This document shows, piece after piece, positions 1 to 8,514 of a stretch of DNA of 64,000 bases; within the stretch, counting starts at the first letter, position 1, and each line of letters opens with the position of its first letter. The notes beneath the pieces are model-generated. The model saw nothing but the letters and a program-made list of their open reading frames with translations. It was not told the DNA's origin and ran no database searches. Origin of the DNA: Fructilactobacillus carniphilus (lineage in GTDB: Bacteria > Bacillota > Bacilli > Lactobacillales > Lactobacillaceae); the NCBI RefSeq assembly GCF_024029675.1, contig NZ_CP097121.1, positions 1 through 64,000 of the forward strand, written 5' to 3'. A program made the translations under genes and the position numbers.

Positions 1-726
1 GACTAAACGATGCAGGGCAGGAATTCCCATCACTTGGCGGATAAATTCCATGGTGTCGGTAACGTCTTTTCCGTTAGTATCACGCCATCCGAAGACAAAA
101 TCTTGATTGTATTCAGAAGGATTTTTTGGTCTGGCGAAGTAATGGGCAGAATGTTGGGAAAGGATGAACTGGACTTGCACAAAACTCATTAAACCGGTGT
201 ACATTCCATCATCATCGTATTTTTTTAACTGTTCAAAGGCGTTCCACTGATTTTGTAGTGATTCGTCTTTTTCTTCCACATGAGCAACGGGAAGACCATT
301 GATTAACAATAGGACGTCAATCCGCCGTTCTTGACTTAACGTGTTGGCTAAATGTTTAAATGTAATTTGGTTGACGACCTCATATTCAGATCGTCCCCCA
401 GCAACTTCGTCACCGTAGAAAATTTCTATTTCGATTTGGGAACCGTCATCTCTAGTTAATGGGAGAGTACCGATTCCCCCAGCACCTGCAATGACGAGTT
501 GGGCATCGCAAGGCGTTTTATTTTTTTCTAGCTCTAATTTTAACTGGTTAAATTCTTCGTCAGAAAGGGGCGTACCATCTAGTTTAGCCCGATTGTTACG
601 ATTTAAAATATCGCGCCAGTGTCGGTATAAGATATCGTCTGGTTTGTTGGATAGCTCTGGACGATAGGTCCAGCCTTCATCTTCTAATTTTTTGATTACT
701 GCTTTTTCAAATTGATCTTCGGCCAT
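1..726 (-). CDS. hsdR: Type I restriction enzyme R subunit HsdR, N-terminal part (cut by window edge)
   Basis: The reverse strand is open from an ATG at 724-726 to the window edge, giving about 242 residues of the N-terminal nuclease domain. The start is MAEDQFEKAVIKKLEDEGW, and an AAAGGAA ribosome site lies about eight bases upstream. The PD-(D/E)XK nuclease core is visible at roughly residues 135-152: an Asp in RRIDVLLL, then NGLPVAHVEEK with the E-x-K. HsdR is the ATP-dependent translocase and nuclease of the type I complex; its helicase domains lie outside the window. It reads the same way as hsdM and hsdS but is separated from them by the recombinase and the inverted cassette. It starts only 23 bp from the divergent silent hsdS reading frame. 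Confidence 0.9.
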   Translation of the reverse strand, partial: MAEDQFEKAVIKKLEDEGWTYRPELSNKPDDILYRHWRDILNRNNRAKLDGTPLSDEEFNQLKLELEKNKTPCDAQLVIAGAGGIGTLPLTRDDGSQIEIEIFYGDEVAGGRSEYEVVNQITFKHLANTLSQERRIDVLLLINGLPVAHVEEKDESLQNQWNAFEQLKKYDDDGMYTGLMSFVQVQFILSQHSAHYFARPKNPSEYNQDFVFGWRDTNGKDVTDTMEFIRQVMGIPALHRLV

Positions 727-749
727 GTAAGTATTCCTTTTGATTTTTA

Positions 750-1919
750 ATGATTGATTGGTTCTTTATGTATGATTTTATCATAGATATTTATGATGCT
801 AATAATTGGGAGAAGCATAGGTTAGGAGACTTATCTAAAATTGTACGTGGTGCTTCTCCGAGACCAATAAAAAATCCAAAATGGTTTGACGAAAATTCTG
901 ATATCGGGTGGCTTCGTATCGCAGATGTTACTAAACAAAATGGTAAAATTCACTTTTTAGAACAACATTTATCTAAATTAGGTCAAGAAAAAACTAGAAT
1001 TTTAAAATCACCTCATTTACTTTTAAGCATTGCTGCAACAGTTGGGAGTCCAGTTATAAACTATATTCCAACTGGAGTGCATGATGGATTTCTAATTTTT
1101 TTAAATCCAAAATTCGATAAATTATTCATGTTTCAATGGTTACAATATTTTAAAAATTACTGGAATAAATATGGACAACCAGGAAGCCAAGTTAATTTAA
1201 ATTCAGATTTAGTTCGTAACCAACAAATATATATTCCAGCTAAAAAAGAACAAATAATAATTAGTGATCTTTTTAGTATTCTTGATAATCTACTTACTGT
1301 CAATCAGCATAAATTAGAACAACTGAAATTACTAAAAAAAGCGCTATTACAGCAATTATTCCCCCAAAATGATGAAATAACTCCTCAAATTAGATTTGCT
1401 AATTTTCAAGATAATTGGGAACGGCATAAATTAAGTGATCTATTCTTAATAAAAGCTGGTGGAGACCTTCATAAGGAAGAATTATCTGAAACAGGTATAT
1501 ATCCTGTCATTTCTAATTCCTTAGAAAAAAATGGAATAATCGGATATAGTAATTCTTTTAAATTTGATAGTCCAACAATAACAGTAACTGGAAGAGGATC
1601 AATAGGTCATGCAATATCTAGACATGAAAGAATAACTCCAGTGATTAGGGTTCTTGTATTAATTCCTAAAAATAAAATTAATGTAGACTTTACTACTGAG
1701 TATATAAATCGTATAGAAATATATAATGAATCAACAGGAGTACCCCAACTTACAGCTCCACAACTTGGGATTTATAAAATATTAGTTCCAAGTTTTAAAG
1801 AAACAAATTTAATCGGATGTATAACTAGAAAAATGGATCTTCTAATTAATAAATCAAAATATAAAATTTCAATTTTAAAATCTATAAAAAAAGCACTTCT
1901 CCAAAACATGTTCATATAA
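750..1919 (+). CDS. hsdS: Silent HsdS specificity cassette (type I RM), inverted copy
   Basis: This 389-residue frame has the two-TRD layout of HsdS. TRD1 covers about residues 25-170, a central conserved helix (LTVNQHKLEQLKLLKKALL) about 180-200, TRD2 about 225-370 and a terminal conserved helix the end. It reads opposite to hsdM. The active gene begins with a charged leader and FKRFSDDWEKHKLGEL; this frame joins the homology only at NNWEKHRLGDL, after about 18 unrelated residues. No ribosome site is visible before the ATG at 750, so it is probably a silent donor and not expressed. Its central region is a perfect 115-bp inverted copy of that in the hsdS at 2963-4215. Both TRDs differ from those of the active gene. 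Confidence 0.85.
   Translation: MIDWFFMYDFIIDIYDANNWEKHRLGDLSKIVRGASPRPIKNPKWFDENSDIGWLRIADVTKQNGKIHFLEQHLSKLGQEKTRILKSPHLLLSIAATVGSPVINYIPTGVHDGFLIFLNPKFDKLFMFQWLQYFKNYWNKYGQPGSQVNLNSDLVRNQQIYIPAKKEQIIISDLFSILDNLLTVNQHKLEQLKLLKKALLQQLFPQNDEITPQIRFANFQDNWERHKLSDLFLIKAGGDLHKEELSETGIYPVISNSLEKNGIIGYSNSFKFDSPTITVTGRGSIGHAISRHERITPVIRVLVLIPKNKINVDFTTEYINRIEIYNESTGVPQLTAPQLGIYKILVPSFKETNLIGCITRKMDLLINKSKYKISILKSIKKALLQNMFI
805..819 (+). repeat. Short inverted repeat at the 5' end of the silent hsdS (partner 4143-4157)
   Basis: The 15 bases attgggagaagcata, which encode the WEKH motif before TRD1, occur in inverted orientation at 4143-4157. Similarity continues imperfectly on both sides. Recombination between these copies would exchange TRD1 or whole HsdS cassettes. 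Confidence 0.75.
1294..1408 (+). repeat. 115-bp perfect inverted repeat, copy A, in the silent hsdS (partner 3543-3657)
   Basis: Comparing the two strands base by base gives 115 identical bases, covering the central conserved helix and the linker to TRD2. The reading frame is the same in both hsdS copies, so inversion gives an in-frame exchange of TRD2. Confidence 0.9.
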
Positions 1920-1922
1920 AAG

Positions 1923-1958
1923 AAACCACCAAAATTCATAAAAATTTTGGTGGTTTTT
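1923..1958. terminator. Bidirectional terminator between the silent hsdS and the recombinase
   Basis: A 14-bp perfect stem (1923-1936 with 1943-1956) and a 6-base loop, with A and T tracts on both sides. It lies between two convergent genes and can serve both. Confidence 0.85.
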
Positions 1959-1960
1959 AA

Positions 1961-2890
1961 CTAAACTAATTTAGACATCTGATACATAATTTTTTCACTA
2001 TCTTTAGCCTCTAACTCACGAATAATATGAATATAAGTTTCCTGAGTAGTTGTCATACTTGAATGCCCTAATCTTTGGGCTACTGTCGCAATTGAAACAT
2101 CTCCAAACAACAAAAGTGAAGCATGAGTATGACGTAACCCGTGAACAGTAATCACTGGTATTTTTGCTTTTTCGCATAATGTTTTTAAATAGTGATTTAC
2201 CGTAGAGTTGAATATCCGTTTTTTAGTAACAAAAATTGGCTTATCTTTTGGTAAATCTTTAATCAGTTGTGATAATTGCATTGCTAATTGCCAATCAATT
2301 CGAACACTACGTACTGATGATTCATTTTTGGTCTTTTGAAAACTACCATGAAATGATTTATAGTCCCATGTTTTATTAACTCGAAGCATTTGACTTTGAA
2401 AGTCAAAATCATTGGGAGTTACCGCTAACGCTTCAGAAAACCGAAGGCCAGTTTTAAGGACTAACATTAAAAACCAATCCCAATTAATTTCATTTCCTAA
2501 ATCTAATCGATGAATTAATTTTTGCAGTTCTGCCTCATTTAAAAATTTAATTTTCTTTTTCTGTGGAGATTTTCCCTTAATTACAGCATTCCTAGTTGGA
2601 TTAATTGGTATCAACCCTTCATCAACTGCATCTAGGATCGAACTTTTAATCTGGTGATGAAAATCTAATGTTGTTTGATGTTCGTGAGTAGAAGCATATT
2701 CATTAATGATTTCTTGATAGGCCCGTTTCGACAAATCCTTTAAATATAAATTCGGTGCAATTCTGCGAACCCATTTTAAATTAATTCTGTACTTATTTAG
2801 AGTTACTTCTCTAACGGCGTCCTGCTTATATAAATCGATCCACTCATCAAAGTACTCATAAAATAATTGACTTTTCTTTCTTCTTCCCAT
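1961..2890 (-). CDS. Tyrosine recombinase of the hsdS inversion locus
   Basis: I chose the ATG at 2888-2890 because GAGGAG lies about seven bases upstream; the in-frame ATG 11 codons earlier has no such site. The product is 309 residues with the full catalytic set: R150 (TGLR), H250 and R253 (HGLRH), H276 (RLGHSS) and Y286 (ETYIHI). An N-terminal core-binding domain occupies about residues 8-95. It lies between two oppositely oriented hsdS genes with inverted repeats, as do the recombinases of known inverting type I loci such as PsrA in pneumococcus. Its likely job is therefore hsdS inversion, not phage integration. No excisionase or phage genes lie nearby. The gene is itself inside the invertible segment. 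Confidence 0.88.
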   Translation of the reverse strand: MGRRKKSQLFYEYFDEWIDLYKQDAVREVTLNKYRINLKWVRRIAPNLYLKDLSKRAYQEIINEYASTHEHQTTLDFHHQIKSSILDAVDEGLIPINPTRNAVIKGKSPQKKKIKFLNEAELQKLIHRLDLGNEINWDWFLMLVLKTGLRFSEALAVTPNDFDFQSQMLRVNKTWDYKSFHGSFQKTKNESSVRSVRIDWQLAMQLSQLIKDLPKDKPIFVTKKRIFNSTVNHYLKTLCEKAKIPVITVHGLRHTHASLLLFGDVSIATVAQRLGHSSMTTTQETYIHIIRELEAKDSEKIMYQMSKLV

Positions 2891-3542
2891 AATAAAACTC
2901 CTCAATAAGTATATTTTGTGCAATTAAAAACACAAATACTATTATCTCGGAGTTTTGGTTAATTATAAAAACATTTTTTCCAAAAGTGCCTTTTTTAAAT
3001 CTTTTATGTGTTTAATTTTTTCATCGCAAGTATCTATTCTATTATCAACTTTTAATATAATATTTCCTATTTTTTCTTGTTCTTTAATTTCAGGAATAGG
3101 AATAGATATATCCATCATCTTTGTTTTAGATATATTAAATCTAGAAATACCTTGTGCTAATAAAATGATTTTTCTTCTAATATTTTGAGATCTAAGCATA
3201 AATGCCAGATAATTTAAATCGACTTCTTGTAGTAGACGATATCCAAATGAAAAGCTATTTAGATATACATTTGGCATATTATATTTCCAAACACTAGACA
3301 TACCAACTTCGTTTGGAGTTTCTGATGAAGTAGTAAAAAATATATCTCCACATTTAACTTCAATTTGTTTTTTATCAATTTCAATTTTATCTAAAGCAAA
3401 TTTAGAAGTAATCGGATTTTTAAAAACATTTATATAAGTAACATATTTGGCATTACCATGGCCAAAATCCTGTTTGGTTTTTCCTGAAATTCCAGAAAAC
3501 GATTTACCCATTTCTCCTAACTTTCGATAGTCCCAATCATCG

Positions 3543-3657
3543 TGAAAATTAGCAAATCTAATTTGAGGAGTTATTTCATCATTTTGGGGGAATAATTGCT
3601 GTAATAGCGCTTTTTTTAGTAATTTCAGTTGTTCTAATTTATGCTGATTGACAGTAA
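3543..3657 (-). repeat. 115-bp perfect inverted repeat, copy B, in the expressed hsdS
   Basis: Reverse complement of 1294-1408 with no mismatch over 115 bases. The segment between the copies carries both TRD2 regions, the recombinase and the terminator. Confidence 0.9.
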
Positions 3658-4019
3658 TTAGATCATCAATTTTTTTAAACAGATTTCCTATCTTTTCTTG
3701 TTCATCTAAATCGGGAATCGGGACCATTATATTCATTATTTTTGATTTAGAAATATTAAATCTAGAAATGCCTTGTGCCAAAATAACAATATTTTTCCTA
3801 ATGTTTTGAGATCTAAGCATAAAAGCTAAGTAATTTAAATTAAAATTATAAGTAGGACGATATCCAAATGAAAAACTATTTAAATAAATATTTTTATAAT
3901 TATAAATCCAAACGCTAGACATTCCTACTTCTAAAGGGGTTTCTGAAGAAGTAGTAAAAAAAACATCACCTTTTTTCACTTCATTTTGTTTTCTATCAAT
4001 TTCAATTTTATCCAATTGC

Positions 4020-4024
4020 TTTTT
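4020..4024 (-). other. Frameshift point in hsdS (A5 run on the coding strand)
   Basis: Upstream the frame reads KNPITSK and downstream DKIEIDRKQ, one base out of register. The parallel copy in TRD2 reads through without a break. Adding one A to the run joins the two frames without a stop. Confidence 0.8.
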
Positions 4025-4142
4025 GAAGTAATTGGATTTTTAAAAACATTAAGATAAGTAACGTATCTAGCATTTCCATGCCCAAAATCTTTTTTAGTTT
4101 TTCCAGAGATTCCTGTAAAGGTATTTCCCAATTCGCCTAACT

Positions 4143-4157
4143 TATGCTTCTCCCAAT
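4143..4157 (-). repeat. Short inverted repeat at the 5' end of the expressed hsdS (partner 805-819)
   Basis: Fifteen bases identical in inverted orientation to 805-819, at the WEKH motif before TRD1. It bounds a larger potential inversion of about 3.3 kb. Confidence 0.75.
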
Positions 4158-4214
4158 CATCAGAGAATCTCTTGAACCGTATTTCCGGCACCTTCTTCTC
4201 TTCTTTTTCCGCCA

Positions 4215-5798
4215 TTATTTCAACACCTTCTTCAGTAATTCCAGTGTCTTTTGTGCTTCTGGAGTGGTGCCAACTAGGTCATCCATCATCGTTTTGATTT
4301 CACTAGTTAATTCTTCTTCTTGTTGGTCTAATTCATGCATATCATCGACTAGTTTTTGTACATCAACCGGTGGCTCTTCTTCAAAGGTATCTACGTAGCG
4401 GGGAATGTTGAGGTTGTAGTCATTTTCTACAATTTCGTCCATCGAAGCCACGTGGGCATACTTATCGACGTCTTCACGATCTAAATAGGTTTTTACAATT
4501 TTATCAATATCTTGTTTGCGCAGCTTATTGCTGTTTTTGGCCTTTTCAAATCCCTTGGAAGCATCAATAAAGAGCACGTCATCGTTTTCCCTATTTTTCT
4601 CCAGAATTAAAATGACAGTTGGAATTCCCGTATTGGTAAAGATTTTTTCTGGTAAACCAATTACCGCTGAAATATTGTGATTATTTAACAGGTTTTTCCG
4701 TATTTTTCCTTCAGCAGCACCTCGAAAGAGTACTCCGTGTGGTAACACGATTGCCATCCGTCCGTCTTGCTTCAAATGATACAGACAGTGCAGAAGAAAG
4801 GCATAATCAGCTTTTGATTTGGGGGCCACACCCATTCTAAATCTAGGATCATTTTCTCGGTCTTGGTTATCCCATCGCAGTGAGTAGGGTGGATTGGCCA
4901 TTACCGCGTCAAACATCCGCGGAGCATCAACGCCGTCGACCACACCATCCGGCCAATCACTATTTAAAGTATCAGCATTGCGCAGGTGAATATCGTTATA
5001 TTCCACTCCGTGCATCATTAAATTCATTCGGGCCAAGTTATAGGTGGTGGTGATTAATTCTTGACCATAGTATTTGATTGCACCTTGTTTTCCGGCATTA
5101 TGCATGTAATTGGCAGTGGTTAAGAGCAGGGAACCAGATCCCATTGCTGGATCGTACAGACTGTAATTATCGACATCTTCACGGTCTGAAGTTAAAATTT
5201 GCGCCATGATTTCAGATACTTGGTGGGGTGTGTAGAATTCTCCGGCTTTAGCACCAGAGTTCGCTGCAAACATTCCAATCAGGTATTCATACAGATCACC
5301 GAGCACGTCTGAATCTTCGTCTAACTCGATTTCGCTCATTAAGTTAATCATGTCGGTAATGGTGGCCGTCCGAGCCTGCGTGTTGTTTCCAAGTCGAGTG
5401 GAGGTTAAATCCATATCTGCAAAGATTCCGGAAAAGGCCGTTTTGGCTTTGGGAGCAATCCCTCGGTTAAACCGCGCTAGTGCGTCAGACATCATCATGA
5501 TATTGAATTTATCTGTGTTGATAGCGTCCTGCCAGTCTGAAAATAGATCGCCGGGTTGAATCACGTAACCTAGATTATCCTGCATGTAACCGGCAGCTTG
5601 TTGTTGATCTTGTTGCCAGATTTCAGCCCAACTGGTTCCTTGAGAAATGGATTGCACCCAGTTCTGAGCTTTGTCTGAGAGGTATTTATAGAACATGACT
5701 CCGAAGATGTAGTTTTTGTATTCGGATGGTTCAATTTTTCCTCGCGTTTCATTTAAAGTTTTCCACACGAGGGCTTCTTTTTTTGCGCTTAAGGCCAT
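4215..5798 (-). CDS. hsdM: Type I DNA methyltransferase HsdM
   Basis: The 527-residue N6-adenine methyltransferase subunit of a type I RM complex. The AdoMet motif DPAMGSG is at residues 216-222 and the catalytic NPPY at 302-305. An HsdM N-terminal helical domain covers about residues 8-140, and the segment before motif I (GEFYTPHQVSEIMAQIL) is typical of the family. Two HsdM and one HsdS form the methylase; HsdR adds cleavage. The stop overlaps the hsdS start by one base. If hsdS stays frameshifted, neither full modification nor restriction is expected. Confidence 0.95.
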   Translation of the reverse strand: MALSAKKEALVWKTLNETRGKIEPSEYKNYIFGVMFYKYLSDKAQNWVQSISQGTSWAEIWQQDQQQAAGYMQDNLGYVIQPGDLFSDWQDAINTDKFNIMMMSDALARFNRGIAPKAKTAFSGIFADMDLTSTRLGNNTQARTATITDMINLMSEIELDEDSDVLGDLYEYLIGMFAANSGAKAGEFYTPHQVSEIMAQILTSDREDVDNYSLYDPAMGSGSLLLTTANYMHNAGKQGAIKYYGQELITTTYNLARMNLMMHGVEYNDIHLRNADTLNSDWPDGVVDGVDAPRMFDAVMANPPYSLRWDNQDRENDPRFRMGVAPKSKADYAFLLHCLYHLKQDGRMAIVLPHGVLFRGAAEGKIRKNLLNNHNISAVIGLPEKIFTNTGIPTVILILEKNRENDDVLFIDASKGFEKAKNSNKLRKQDIDKIVKTYLDREDVDKYAHVASMDEIVENDYNLNIPRYVDTFEEEPPVDVQKLVDDMHELDQQEEELTSEIKTMMDDLVGTTPEAQKTLELLKKVLK

Positions 5799-5841
5799 TT
5801 ATTTGACTCCGTTTCTATTGATTAGTTAATGCTAACTTTTA

Positions 5842-5868
5842 ATTATAACAAAACTAATGCTTTATCAA
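5842..5868 (-). promoter_or_regulatory. Possible hsdM promoter
   Basis: On the reverse strand TTGATA (5863-5868) and TATAAT (5842-5847) are 15 bp apart, about 45 bp before the hsdM start. The spacing is short, so the -35 is uncertain; the -10 is perfect. Confidence 0.45.
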
Positions 5869-5889
5869 AGCGTAAGTAAACAGAAGAAA

Positions 5890-5921
5890 ACAAAAAGACC
5901 AGTCACATTAGTAGCTGATCT
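5890..5921 (-). terminator. Terminator after map
   Basis: Seven-bp stem (5896-5902 with 5915-5921, one G-T pair) followed on the reverse strand by a T run. Confidence 0.6.
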
Positions 5922-5944
5922 TGCTTAAGTTTAACTATTTAATC

Positions 5945-6736
5945 CTACAAATACTTCGCATCCACCACCGGATCCTGCGACGTCAAAATCTTAGGTCCAT
6001 CTTCCGTAATGGCGAGGGTGTGTTCGTATTGGGCTGAGAGGGAACCGTCCTCAGTAACGTAGTAGGTCCAGTCGTCCTTGGCATCAAAGCGGTCCTTAAT
6101 CTTCCAGGTTCCGAGCGTTACCATCGGTTCGATGGTAATCGTCATACCGGGACGGAGGCGTAAGCCACGCCCTTTTTCTCCGTAGGCAGGGACAGCAGGT
6201 TCTTCGTGAATCGTAGGTTGGATTCCATGACCAATCAGTTCCCGGACGTCGCCCATGTGGTTTTCGTCTTCCACGTAGTGTTGGATGGCGTAACCAATGT
6301 CACCAAGCCGGTTGCCGACCTGGGCTTGATCAATGCCCTTGTAAAGTGCTTCCTTGGTCACGTCCATCAGTTTTTGCGCTTCCGGACTAATCTTACCGAC
6401 CGCATAGGTCCAGCAGGAGTCGCTTTCAAAGCCATCCTTGTTCACACACATGTCGACCTTGACGATGTCTCCGGACTTCAACTTCAAGCCCTTACGGGGA
6501 ATCCCATGGGCCACTTCGTCGTTGATGGAGATACAAGTTCCAAACTTGTAGCCATCAAAGCCTTTTTCGGACGGCGTCGCGCCGTGCTCCGTGATGTATT
6601 TATCGGCGAATTCTTCAATTTCCCAGGTGTCTAATCCGGGTTTAATTAACTTCTGCAGGCCCTGGTGGACGCCAGCTAAAATAGCGCCAGATTCGGCCAT
6701 TTTCTTGATTTCACGATCTGATTTTAAGGTAATCAA
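5945..6736 (-). CDS. map: Methionine aminopeptidase type I
   Basis: A 263-residue cytosolic enzyme that removes the initiator Met from nascent proteins. All five metal ligands are in place: D95 (VDMC), D106 (ESDS), H170 (IGHG), E203 (IEPM) and E238 (QYEH). The substrate-site histidines H77 (AHGIP) and H177 are also present. The length is normal for lactobacilli. The gene is monocistronic, with its own terminator. Confidence 0.96.
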   Translation of the reverse strand: MITLKSDREIKKMAESGAILAGVHQGLQKLIKPGLDTWEIEEFADKYITEHGATPSEKGFDGYKFGTCISINDEVAHGIPRKGLKLKSGDIVKVDMCVNKDGFESDSCWTYAVGKISPEAQKLMDVTKEALYKGIDQAQVGNRLGDIGYAIQHYVEDENHMGDVRELIGHGIQPTIHEEPAVPAYGEKGRGLRLRPGMTITIEPMVTLGTWKIKDRFDAKDDWTYYVTEDGSLSAQYEHTLAITEDGPKILTSQDPVVDAKYL

Positions 6737-6825
6737 TGTTAGTTTCTCCTTTGGTGCTCATTCGATTGTGACAAGGGTCACTACGTCCAATGATAGCACT
6801 AATTTTATAGAAACGGCACCCTGGG

Positions 6826-7344
6826 CTATTGGCGCTTCTGCTTCAGCGTGTTTTTAATCACGGGAAAGAGTCCTTTAATAAATCGTTTTTCGCGCTTCCA
6901 GCTGGTTAGGTAGTTGACGTAGTACTGCCCGGCAAAGAAGATGATCAGACTGATGATAATTAACAACCAGATTCCGAGCGTGCCTAGTTCTAGTTTTTCC
7001 ACTAATAATTCATAGGTGGAACAAACCCCGTTTAAAAAGCCGGCGTAAGCGACGAAGTACCAGGCCAGCCCCTTATTGTAGAAACTGTAGAAGCTCTTAA
7101 AGTCTTCCTTGTTGTTGACGAGGTCCTTGATTTGGGCCCGCCCCGCCGTCTTTTTTAAGCGGTGAAAAATTAGTGGGGGAATGATCCATTCTAGTAAGCT
7201 GATGGGTTTAGGTTTATGCCCTTTGATTTGGTACTTGGCAAAGACCGAGTTTGATTCCATCAGCTCCATCCGGCCCTGATACATCGGAAAGATGAACAGT
7301 AACCAGTCACCGAAAAAACCGAGAATTCCAATAATAACTTCCAT
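6826..7344 (-). CDS. Predicted membrane protein of unknown function
   Basis: A 172-residue protein with an N-terminal hydrophobic segment (about residues 3-20), a basic cytosolic stretch, hydrophobic segments at about 94-112 and 122-144, and a Lys/Arg-rich tail. I do not recognise a catalytic motif. It lies upstream of map on the same strand with a gap of about 90 bp and is divergent from the DUF915-like gene, so it is probably transcribed on its own. Confidence 0.7.
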   Translation of the reverse strand: MEVIIGILGFFGDWLLFIFPMYQGRMELMESNSVFAKYQIKGHKPKPISLLEWIIPPLIFHRLKKTAGRAQIKDLVNNKEDFKSFYSFYNKGLAWYFVAYAGFLNGVCSTYELLVEKLELGTLGIWLLIIISLIIFFAGQYYVNYLTSWKREKRFIKGLFPVIKNTLKQKRQ

Positions 7345-7359
7345 GCGTGTGCCTCCCTA

Positions 7360-7390
7360 AATTAGTTACCTTGTTATTAAATAACTAATT
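7360..7390. promoter_or_regulatory. Inverted repeat in a divergent intergenic region
   Basis: Nine-bp arms aattagtta (7360-7368) and taactaatt (7382-7390) with a 13-base spacer lie between two divergent genes. This could be an operator or a weak hairpin; no regulator can be assigned. Confidence 0.35.
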
Positions 7391-7495
7391 GCTCTAAATT
7401 GCAATTGCCTGCTGGTGAACGTGGTGGGAACCGGGTTCGCTATGGTATCATAGGTAATGATGTTTCTAGCAGAATGAAATTAAAAAGGTGATTTT

Positions 7496-8473
7496 TTGAA
7501 TAAAAAAAGATTTAATAAATTGGATCTGATTGTCCTCATTATTGGAGTCTCAGCAGCCATCTTTGGCTTCTTTTACATGAACTATAATAACGGGCAAAGC
7601 ACGGGTGGCAAGATGCACAAACCGATGCAGTCGCCGATTATCTTCGTTTCCGATCAAAATCGGACGTCATCCGCGGCCCGGCACCTCGTGACCACGGCTA
7701 GTCGCTCCGGTGGTTCTGTAGCTATGCACATTGACGTGCTGGCTAACGGTGACATTCAGTACAATAAAAATGGGAACGTGAAGGCTAAACAACCGATTAT
7801 TGAAGTGAACTTCAGTGACCGGACGAAAACCACTCACGAACAAGCCAAGTCATTAAACCAGATTCTTCGGCATTTAAACCAGAAGTATGATTACGAACAG
7901 TACGATGCGATTGGATTTGGCGCCGGCAGTTTGACGGTCTTTACCAATGCCACTCGTTATGGTGTTCCTAAAAACGGGATGCGCTTGCAGCACTTTGTGT
8001 CAGTCGCGGGTCCGTACCAAGGGGTGAAGCTCAACGTTCCACCACTGAAGCAGGGACAGACTGGAGCCCAAAATCAACAACCTGCGAACCGGCAGACTGG
8101 GACCCGGAATAATAATCAACGTCCTAACGACCAACAGCGTCCTGAGCAGAATAATCCCGAGATGATGCAACGTCAACAGATCTTAGATCGGCAACAGGCC
8201 ATTAACGATCGGCATCCGAGCTACGCCGAGTTAAAACGATTGTCGAAAAAGTTAGATCCCAACACGCAGGTGCTGAACATCTACGGCGTAGTCGATAAGA
8301 AGAGCAATTCTGACGGGATTGTTCCAGCTTCCTCAGCGAACGCGCTAAAGAATCTGGTTCCATCTAAGAATTATGAATCCTTACGACTCACAGGACCCAT
8401 GGCAGAACACGGGCAGATTATTGATAATCAAATTTCAGAACGAATTATTAACCGCTTCTTATTTAACGAATAA
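7496..8473 (+). CDS. DUF915-like alpha/beta-hydrolase-fold protein, probably catalytically dead
   Basis: 325 residues with a TTG start, chosen because AAAAAGGTG lies about seven bases upstream and no ATG fits. One N-terminal membrane anchor (residues 9-27) exports the rest. The fold resembles the DUF915 hydrolases of lactobacilli: PIIEVNF, the NQKYDYEQYDAIGFG strand-turn, VSVAGPYQGV, SDGIVPASSA and a late His in AEHGQI. The expected GHSxG nucleophile elbow reads GFGAGS, so the nucleophile Ser is Gly. The early HG oxyanion motif reads FVSD. A Q/N-rich insertion sits at about residues 185-232. It may act as a non-enzymatic surface protein. Confidence 0.65.
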   Translation: MNKKRFNKLDLIVLIIGVSAAIFGFFYMNYNNGQSTGGKMHKPMQSPIIFVSDQNRTSSAARHLVTTASRSGGSVAMHIDVLANGDIQYNKNGNVKAKQPIIEVNFSDRTKTTHEQAKSLNQILRHLNQKYDYEQYDAIGFGAGSLTVFTNATRYGVPKNGMRLQHFVSVAGPYQGVKLNVPPLKQGQTGAQNQQPANRQTGTRNNNQRPNDQQRPEQNNPEMMQRQQILDRQQAINDRHPSYAELKRLSKKLDPNTQVLNIYGVVDKKSNSDGIVPASSANALKNLVPSKNYESLRLTGPMAEHGQIIDNQISERIINRFLFNE

Positions 8474-8477
8474 CAAC

Positions 8478-8513
8478 AAAAAAGCTCTGACAATTTACTG
8501 TCAGAGCTTTTTG
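8478..8513. terminator. Bidirectional terminator between the DUF915-like gene and pepO
   Basis: Perfect stem aaaaagctctgaca with its complement, 6-base loop (8493-8498), A and T tracts on the two sides. Confidence 0.9.
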
Positions 8514-8514
8514 T

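Larger units (their letters stand above)
2963..4215 (-). pseudogene. hsdS: HsdS specificity subunit of the type I RM system, disrupted by a frameshift
   Basis: The gene starts at an ATG overlapping the hsdM stop (TAATG), so it is translationally coupled. The first frame runs 4215-3976 and the second 4015-2963. Together they give a full HsdS of about 415 residues: leader, TRD1, central helix, TRD2, terminal helix. The break lies at a run of five A on the coding strand (4020-4024). A sixth A would read ITSKKQLDKIEID and restore the frame seen in the parallel part of TRD2. TRD1 and TRD2 are near-identical to each other (both ISGKTK.DFGHGNA, SSETP.EVGMSSVW, LRSQNIR, AQGISRFNISK), which predicts two equal half-sites. 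The cause could be real slippage, a mutation or a sequencing error. Confidence 0.85.

Noticed and set aside
1961..2890. Tyrosine recombinase as a prophage integrase
   Set aside because: No phage genes or attachment repeats nearby, and it lies between inverted hsdS repeats, which explains it better.
2963..4015. Second half of hsdS as an independent HsdS gene
   Set aside because: The ATG at 4013-4015 is inside TRD1 and has no ribosome site; the frame is the continuation of the upstream part after a one-base slip.
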